Below the pieces are notes generated by a model. It was not told where the DNA came from. It did no database searches and saw only the letters and a program-made list of their open reading frames with translations. A stretch of 64,000 bases of DNA from Bog-473 sp963717455 (GTDB taxonomy: Bacteria > Actinomycetota > Acidimicrobiia > Acidimicrobiales > RAAP-2), in assembly GCA_963717455.1 (NCBI GenBank), contig OY970336.1:2666001-2730000 (forward strand). The letters are read 5' to 3'. The position numbers and the translations under genes are program-made. Shown piece after piece: positions 59,153 through 64,000 of the stretch (within the stretch, counting starts at the first letter, position 1; every line of letters starts with the position of its first letter).

Positions 59153-59608
59153 GTGCTGGCCTTTGCCATCGCCGCAGTCGTGGTGGTGGCGGATCGGGTG
59201 ACCACCACGCTCGCCATTGACCACCTCCATGATGTCCGGCACCTGTGGGGCCCGGTTGGGCTGGCCCTGACCTTCAACTCGGGCTTCGCGTTCAGCATCT
59301 TCAGCGGCCGGGCCCTGGTGGTGACGATCCTCTTGTGCATCGGGCTTTTTGTGCTCGCCATCGTCGTGGCCCAGGTCAAGACGGTGCCATTGGCCGTCGG
59401 CTCCGGGTTGGTGCTCGGTGGGGCGATCGGGAACCTGAGCGAGCGGATCGTCGGCGGGCACGGTGGCCGGGTGCCGGACTTCATCACGCTCGACTACTGG
59501 CCGACCTTCAACGTGGCCGATGCGTGCGTGACCGTGGGAGTGATCATGGTGGTCGCCTCGCTGCTGTTCGGTGGCCACCCCGAGGTGGAGCGGCGGAGCG
59601 CGGGGTGA
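59153..59608 (+). CDS. lspA: Lipoprotein signal peptidase with Asp-to-Glu change
   Basis: A 151-residue signal peptidase II with four membrane segments. Conserved blocks are DRVTTTLAID, GLALTFNSGFAFSIF, LVLGGAIGNLSERI and YWPTFNVADACVTVG. The catalytic pair is normally Asp in GNxxDR and Asp in FNxAD. Here the first is Glu97 (GNLSER) while Asp123 is kept. The open frame extends to 59048, inside the previous gene, but GTG 59153 gives the normal length and the best start. The stop overlaps the rluD-type gene (GTGA). Confidence 0.88.
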   Translation: MLAFAIAAVVVVADRVTTTLAIDHLHDVRHLWGPVGLALTFNSGFAFSIFSGRALVVTILLCIGLFVLAIVVAQVKTVPLAVGSGLVLGGAIGNLSERIVGGHGGRVPDFITLDYWPTFNVADACVTVGVIMVVASLLFGGHPEVERRSAG

Positions 59609-60636
59609 GCGGCCGTCGCGGGTCGGGGTCTGGGTCCCGGTCTGGGTCTGGTGGGTCCGGGACCGGGTCCCGTGGCGGGGGAGTGTCTCCCCAGCCGGAC
59701 CCCCTCCCGGTGGGAGAGACGATCACGACGGATGTCCCGGCGCTGCTGGCAGGGGTGCGGGTGGACCGTGGCGTCGCCATGGTGGCCAACGTCTCGCGCG
59801 GGACGGCGGCCGAGCTGATCGAGGCCGGGCGCGTGCTCGTCGACGGTGTGGCCGTGTCGGTCGGGCGGGTCGCATTGCGCGAGGGATCGACGATCACCGT
59901 GCTCCTGCCGGAACCGGGTGACGCGGGGGTGGCGGCAGAGCCAGGCGTGCTGTTCGAGGTCGTGTACGCGGACCCCCTGGTCGCGGTGGTCGACAAGCCG
60001 GCGGGGCTCGTGGTGCATCCGGGGGCAGGGCATGACCAAGGGACGCTCGTGGGGGGCTTGCTGTCCCGCTTCCCCGACCTCTCAGAGCTGGTGTCGGCGG
60101 GGGTGTGCGCTCCTGACCGGCCCGGGATCGTGCATCGGCTCGACAAGGGGACCTCGGGGCTCCTCGTCGTGGCCCGGACGGCCGACGCGTACCACCAGCT
60201 GGTGGACCAGCTCGCGACGCGAACCATGGTGCGGCGCTATCTGGCGCTCGTGGTCGGCACCGTCGGGGAGGAGCGGGGTGAGATCGAGGCGCCGATCGGT
60301 CGGTCGGCCCGGACCCCCACCAAAATGGCGGTGACGGCAGCAGGGAAGCCGGCCCGGACCGGCTACACCGTCGTCGAGCGCCGGGACGGGGAAACGCCGA
60401 CGACGCTGCTCGAGCTCTCCCTCCAGAGCGGGAGGACCCATCAGATCCGGGTCCACATGGCCGCCATCGGGCATCCCGTGGTGGGGGACGCCCGCTACGG
60501 GGCCGCGGACGAGCGCCTCGGCGCGGGACGGTTCTTCCTGCACGCCTTCAATTTGGCGTTCACGCACCCGGGCACGGGTGCCCGGGTGGGGTTCGACTCC
60601 CCGCTGCCCGACGACCTCAGGGCGTACCTCAGCTGA
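59605..60636 (+). CDS. RluD-type ribosomal large subunit pseudouridine synthase
   Basis: A 343-residue RluA/RluD-family enzyme. A Gly/Ser/Arg head (residues 1-35) precedes an S4 domain (about 50-115, with RVDRGVAMVANVSRGTAAELIEAGRVLVDG). The catalytic Asp is in PGIVHRLDKGTSGLLVVART. SGRTHQIRVHMAAIGHPVVGDARYG is the second family block. Start GTG 59605 overlaps lspA by four bases, the standard lspA-rluD pair. The first 90 bases are a G-rich repeat region. Confidence 0.93.
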   Translation: MSGRRGSGSGSRSGSGGSGTGSRGGGVSPQPDPLPVGETITTDVPALLAGVRVDRGVAMVANVSRGTAAELIEAGRVLVDGVAVSVGRVALREGSTITVLLPEPGDAGVAAEPGVLFEVVYADPLVAVVDKPAGLVVHPGAGHDQGTLVGGLLSRFPDLSELVSAGVCAPDRPGIVHRLDKGTSGLLVVARTADAYHQLVDQLATRTMVRRYLALVVGTVGEERGEIEAPIGRSARTPTKMAVTAAGKPARTGYTVVERRDGETPTTLLELSLQSGRTHQIRVHMAAIGHPVVGDARYGAADERLGAGRFFLHAFNLAFTHPGTGARVGFDSPLPDDLRAYLS

Positions 60637-60693
60637 CCCAGCGTCCCTGGCGTCGCCGCAGTGAGCCGAGGCGTCCGCGGCGTGTGACCGTGG

Positions 60694-61533
60694 TCAGGCG
60701 GCCTGGTGGACGCCGAGCACGTCGGCGTCGAAGGACAGCGCGGCGAGCGCCTCCTCCTCTGCCCGGCGGACCCGGCGGACCCCGACGCCCAGTCGCTCCG
60801 CCGTCGACTGGAGCGACGCGGGGGAGTCCCCGTCGAAGCCGAAGCGCAGCCGGAGCACGTCGCGCTGGAGGCCGGGCAGCCGCTCGACCGCATCGCGGAC
60901 CCGGTCGTAGACCATGGTCTGCTCGACCTCTCCCACGAAGTCCGAATCGTCGGGCGCCACGAGCTCGCCCAAGGTGGTGGACGACTCCAGCGCTGCCGGC
61001 TGGTCGAGCGACGCGGTCACGCGCGCCACGTCCTCGAGCGATTCCCGCTCGTCCGCGGTCATGCCCGTCGCCTCGTCCAGCTCTTTCTCGGTCGGAGCGC
61101 GGCCCAGCGTGCTGGAAAGCTCGGACTTGGTCAACTCGAGGCGCTGGATCTGCTCGCCGACCTCGAGGGGGATCCGGATGGTGCGGCCGTGCTGCTGCAC
61201 GGCCCGCTGGAGCGCCTGGCGGATCCACCAGGTGGCGTACGTGGAGAAGCGGAAGCCACGCTCCCAGTCGAACTTGTCCACGGCACGCATGAGGCCGAAC
61301 GTGCCCTCCTGCACGAGATCGGCCATGTCCACGCCGCGGTCCTGGTACCGCCGGGCCCAGTGCACCACCAGCCGGAGGTTGGCGGCGACCATCTGCTTGC
61401 GCGCGGCATCGTCACCGGCCACGACGCGCTTGGCCAATTCGACCTGCTGCTCATGGTCGGGCATTGGGAACCTGTCGAGGTCCTTCAACATCAACCCCAA
61501 CGTGTCCGACGTGCTCACCGCGCTCTTCATCAT
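60694..61533 (-). CDS. Sigma-70 family factor, group 2-like
   Basis: A 279-residue RNA polymerase sigma factor without region 1.1. Region 2 is clear: ANLRLVVHWARRYQDRGVDMADLVQEGTFGLMRAVDKFDWERGFRFSTYATWWIRQAL in pieces, covering 2.1-2.4. Region 3 follows with IPLEVGEQIQRLELTKSEL, and region 4 ends LQRDVLRLRFGFDGDSPASLQSTAERLGVGVRRVRRAEEEAL. It is close to RpoD/HrdB but shorter, so a group 2 factor is likely. ATG 61533 and 61530 are adjacent; GGAG fits the second. A TTG at 61581 extends it. Which promoters it reads is unknown. Confidence 0.9.
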   Translation of the reverse strand: MMKSAVSTSDTLGLMLKDLDRFPMPDHEQQVELAKRVVAGDDAARKQMVAANLRLVVHWARRYQDRGVDMADLVQEGTFGLMRAVDKFDWERGFRFSTYATWWIRQALQRAVQQHGRTIRIPLEVGEQIQRLELTKSELSSTLGRAPTEKELDEATGMTADERESLEDVARVTASLDQPAALESSTTLGELVAPDDSDFVGEVEQTMVYDRVRDAVERLPGLQRDVLRLRFGFDGDSPASLQSTAERLGVGVRRVRRAEEEALAALSFDADVLGVHQAA

Positions 61534-61686
61534 CGCTCCAGACGCTTTTCGCTCACTCTCAGTCGTACGTACCCGGACCAACCCGGGATGAACCTGACGG
61601 GTACAACCCGGATCGGGTCCGGATCATTCCATGGGGGTGTTCGGCCGAGTTGCGCCCGTCCTCGGGCCCGTGGTGGTCTACGGCCC

Positions 61687-62264
61687 ATGGCCGGCCGGAT
61701 GGTGCTCCTGAGGCATGGCGCCACCGAGTGGTCGCTCAAGGGTCAACACACCGGTCGCACCGATATTCCCCTCGTTGACGAAGGCCGCGAGCAGGCCAAA
61801 ATGGCAGGTCAGATCCTGCGCGAGCATGGATTCACGTCGTTCTCGCTGGTCCTCACCAGCCCGCTGCGTCGCGCCGCCGAGACATGTGCGCTGGCCGGGT
61901 TCGAGGGGAACGCGAGGCGGATCTCATGGAGTGGGACTACGGCGCGTACGAGGGGTTGACGGCCGCCCAGATCCGTGAGCGACATCCGGGCTGGACCCTG
62001 TGGGACGAAGGGGTGCCGGGAGGTGAGCGGGTGTCGGACGTCGGCCGCCGGGCCGACCGGGTGATCGAGCGGGCCCGGCGCACCGACGGGGACACCCTGT
62101 GCGTCGCGCACGGGCACCTGCTCCGTGTCCTGGGCGCCCGCTGGCTCCACCTGCCACCGGTGGCCGGTCGGCTCCACCTCTTGCGACCCGCCGGGATCTG
62201 CGTGCTGGGCTGGGAGCTCGACTTCCCGGCGATCGAGGTCTGGAACCGGAGCGCCGCACCCTGA
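61687..62264 (+). pseudogene. Histidine phosphatase (phosphoglycerate-mutase family) gene with single-base frameshift
   Basis: Two frames together encode about 192 residues. The first has MVLLRHGATEWSLKGQHTGRTDIPL with the catalytic RHG and ends at TSPLRRAAETCALAGFEGN. Homology then moves to the next frame at about 61909-61914: EADLMEWDYGAYEGLTAAQIRERHPGWTLW, GGERVSDVGRRADRV and the second catalytic His in CVAHGHLLRVLG. One missing base in GGGGAACGCGAGG explains it. Both halves are otherwise intact and the product would be a normal cytosolic acid-phosphatase-like protein. An assembly error or a recent mutation is equally possible. Confidence 0.78.
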
Positions 62265-62280
62265 CGGGACACGACGGGCC

Positions 62281-62304
62281 AGGAAGCGGGACAGGAAGCG
62301 GGAC
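62281..62304 (+). repeat. 12-bp tandem repeat in a G-rich stretch
   Basis: AGGAAGCGGGAC is present twice in tandem, followed by the partial AGGACGGGA and GGGGCGGGAC, giving seven runs of three or more G between 62264 and 62333. It fills the 126-base gap between the phosphatase gene and the Rrf2 gene. The pattern can form a G-quadruplex. Confidence 0.7.
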
Positions 62305-62390
62305 AGGACGGGAAAGGGGCGGGACTTGGCGGTGTGGTCTGGGGGAGCGAGATCTGGCCGGGTCCTGGCCGGTGGCGGCGGGGCCGGAGC

Positions 62391-62825
62391 TCAGACGGGC
62401 GCCGCCACGTTGCCCTGGGCCCGGTCGACCATGTCGGCCAGGCTGTAGGACTGCAGGTGGGTGCGGATGGTCTCGCCGACGTCGGCCCAGACGGCCAACA
62501 GGACGCACTGCCCCTCGTGGTCGCACGCGCCGTTGGCGTGGGGCTCACCGAAGTCGCCGGCGGCGATCGGCCCGTCGACGGCAGACACGATCTGGGCCAG
62601 GGAGATCTCCTCGGGTGGGCGGGCCAGGACGTAGCCGCCCCCGACGCCCCGCTTGGATCGGACGAGACCGGCGCCCTTGAGGGCAAGGAGGATCTGCTCG
62701 AGATAGGGCTGGGGCAGCCCGGTGCGCTCGGCGATGTCTCGAACCGAGGTCGGAGTCTCGGCGCCGTGGAGGGCCAGCGAGAGGAGCGCCCTGCTGGCGT
62801 AGTCACCCCGTGTCGAAACTCTCAC
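62391..62825 (-). CDS. Rrf2-family transcriptional regulator
   Basis: A 144-residue winged-helix regulator. VRVSTRGDYASRALLSLAL starts it, then the recognition region SVRDIAERTGLPQPYLEQILLALKGAGLVRSKRGVGGGYVLARPPEEIS. The sensor loop has only two cysteines, in GACDHEGQC, whereas IscR and NsrR have three; an atypical [Fe-S] or another ligand is likely. The GTG at 62825 is divergent from the phosphatase-superfamily gene starting at 62890. The target genes are unknown; many Rrf2 proteins control Fe-S, nitric oxide or cysteine genes. Confidence 0.88.
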   Translation of the reverse strand: MRVSTRGDYASRALLSLALHGAETPTSVRDIAERTGLPQPYLEQILLALKGAGLVRSKRGVGGGYVLARPPEEISLAQIVSAVDGPIAAGDFGEPHANGACDHEGQCVLLAVWADVGETIRTHLQSYSLADMVDRAQGNVAAPV

Positions 62826-62889
62826 AGGAACGGATGCTACCGGCCCCCACGTGGGTGGAGGGGGTGTGTGGGTCGTAGGGTGTCCCTCC

Positions 62890-64000
62890 GTGAACGACGG
62901 AGGGACTGCCCAGGCGACCCTGTCGGACCTCCAGGGTGAGGTGGCAGCGACCGAAGGACGTCTTTCCGTGCCCCAGCCGCTCCTGCCGGACTGGGACGGG
63001 CCCTGCCTGCATCGGGTGGTGCCGACCCTGCTCGCCGAGCTGGCGCACCCGGGCGATGCGGCACTGCCGTCGTGGTTCCCGGCACCGGTGGCCGAGGCGA
63101 GCCAGATCGTCCTCCTGGTCGTCGACGGCCTGGGTGCGGAACAGCTGGGGGAGCGCAGCGGGCTGGCACCCGTGCTGGCGGGCGGCACCGGGGGATCGAT
63201 CACGTCGGTCGCGCCGAGCACCACGGCCTGTGCACTGACCACGCTCGTGACGGGCAAGGTGCCGGCCGAGCACGGCGTGGTGGGATACCGCGTGGCCGTC
63301 GACGGCGAGGTCATGAACGTCCTGCAGTGGTCGCTGCGGGGTGCCGACGCCCGCATGCGCGTCCCCGCCCCGGTGTTCCAGCCGTTCCCGTCCTTCCCCG
63401 GCGCGAAGGGGCCAGTGCCGGTGGTCACCCGCCAGGACTACGGGCCGACGGGTTTCACCGCCGCTCACCTCGGCCACGTGGAGCTCCACCGTTGGCACAC
63501 CCCGGCCGGGCTCGTGACAGCGGTGCGTGAACTGGTGGCCGGCGGCAGCCCCTTCGTGTACGCCTACTACGAGGGCATCGACAAGGTTGCCCACGCCGAG
63601 GGGCTGGGCCAGTACTACGACGACGAGCTGCGCGCGGCCGACCGCCTCGTCGGCGATGTGCTCGACGTGCTGCCTCCGGAGGCCGCCCTCGTCGTCACCG
63701 CCGATCACGGCCAGGTGGAAGTCGGAGGCTCCGTCGAGGTGCTCGGTCCGGAGATCATGGAGGGCGTCAGCCTGATCAGTGGCGAAGGGCGGTTCCGCTG
63801 GCTGCACGTGCGCCCCGGCGCTGTCGCCGACGTCACCGAGACGGCGACCGCTCTGCACGGCGAGGTGGCGTGGGTCCGGACCAAGGAGCAGATCATCGAC
63901 GAGGGGTGGCTCGGCGGCGTGCCCTCGGCGACGGTCGCGGGGCGCCTCGGTGACGTCGTCCTCGTGCCGTTCGCTCCGACCGCCTTCCTCGACCCGGCCG
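62890..64000 (+). CDS. Alkaline-phosphatase-superfamily enzyme (phosphodiesterase/nucleotide pyrophosphatase type), C-terminus outside window
   Basis: At least 370 residues, running off the window. The metal site is VLLVVDGLGAEQLGE at about residue 75, the Thr nucleophile is in SVAPSTTACALTTLVTGKVPAEHGVVGY, the second metal site in YAYYEGIDKVAHAEG and the third in ALVVTADHGQVEVGG. This is the layout of type I phosphodiesterases. No signal peptide, so it is cytosolic. The substrate may be a nucleotide sugar or phosphodiester. GTG 62890 is used; a GTG at 62938 is a shorter choice. No stop is found before 64000. Confidence 0.85.
   Translation, partial: MNDGGTAQATLSDLQGEVAATEGRLSVPQPLLPDWDGPCLHRVVPTLLAELAHPGDAALPSWFPAPVAEASQIVLLVVDGLGAEQLGERSGLAPVLAGGTGGSITSVAPSTTACALTTLVTGKVPAEHGVVGYRVAVDGEVMNVLQWSLRGADARMRVPAPVFQPFPSFPGAKGPVPVVTRQDYGPTGFTAAHLGHVELHRWHTPAGLVTAVRELVAGGSPFVYAYYEGIDKVAHAEGLGQYYDDELRAADRLVGDVLDVLPPEAALVVTADHGQVEVGGSVEVLGPEIMEGVSLISGEGRFRWLHVRPGAVADVTETATALHGEVAWVRTKEQIIDEGWLGGVPSATVAGRLGDVVLVPFAPTAFLDPA

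Noticed and set aside
1..64000. CRISPR arrays, tRNA or rRNA genes, insertion sequences, phage genes
   Set aside because: No regularly spaced repeats with spacers, no cloverleaf-like sequence with conserved T-loop, no transposase or integrase motifs were seen on reading both strands. This is by eye and not a search.

Overview
The window is 64 kb of very GC-rich DNA with frequent GTG and TTG starts and many 4-base GTGA or 1-base TGATG gene overlaps. The gene content points to an actinobacterium: an F420-type PPOX oxidoreductase, ergothioneine genes, a mycobacterial-type polyprenyl-phosphomannose mannosyltransferase homologue, DUF3040, sepF and divIVA beside ftsZ, and no ftsA. An Acidimicrobiia-like lineage is my best guess, made from overall character and not from a search. 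No rRNA, tRNA, CRISPR array, insertion sequence or prophage was recognised.

Region 1 (1-13.4 kb) is accessory metabolism: the end of a DUF2237 gene, a nitroreductase divergent from a nitronate monooxygenase, a universal stress protein, an aminoglycoside-phosphotransferase-like kinase, a P450 facing an ArsR-type regulator, then a compact co-directional set (sulfatase, two SDR dehydrogenases, EthD-like, SnoaL-like and PPOX proteins) that looks like one degradative operon with unknown substrate.

Region 2 (13.4-19.3 kb) is a cell-surface glycan locus: an MptB-like GT-C enzyme divergent from a UDP-sulfoquinovose synthase (sqdB) and a large YfhO-like membrane protein. Region 3 (19.4-38.4 kb) mixes redox and transport genes: egtB-egtD, a PadR-controlled DrrAB-type exporter, msrA, a second nitronate monooxygenase, an EmrB-type exporter with a fused winged-helix tail, a BadF-type kinase divergent from a GH4 glycosidase, a DUF2254 protein, an HxlR regulator divergent from a carboxymuconolactone-decarboxylase-like protein across a long operator dyad, CapA, an acyl-CoA synthetase coupled to a low-molecular-weight phosphatase, LapA and DUF3040.

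Region 4 (38.4-62.3 kb) is the division and cell wall cluster with its usual actinobacterial flank: ROK kinase, HNH endonuclease, a frameshifted lipoate-ligase-like gene, then mraZ-rsmH-ftsL-ftsI-murE-mraY-ftsW-murG-murC-murB-ftsQ-ftsZ-yggS-sepF-yggT-divIVA, a DksA-like zinc-finger protein with a histone-like tail, lspA, an RluD-type pseudouridine synthase and a sigma factor. murF and murD are missing from their normal slots. The mraZ promoter carries four direct repeats at exact 10-base spacing, the expected architecture of a MraZ operator. The window ends with a frameshifted histidine phosphatase gene, an Rrf2 regulator and a truncated alkaline-phosphatase-superfamily gene.

The points most worth a second look are the absent murF and murD, unusual active-site residues in MurG and LspA, the histone-tailed DksA protein, the sulfoquinovose glycan locus, the MraZ and HxlR operator structures, the MFS-winged-helix fusion and two single-base frameshifts.
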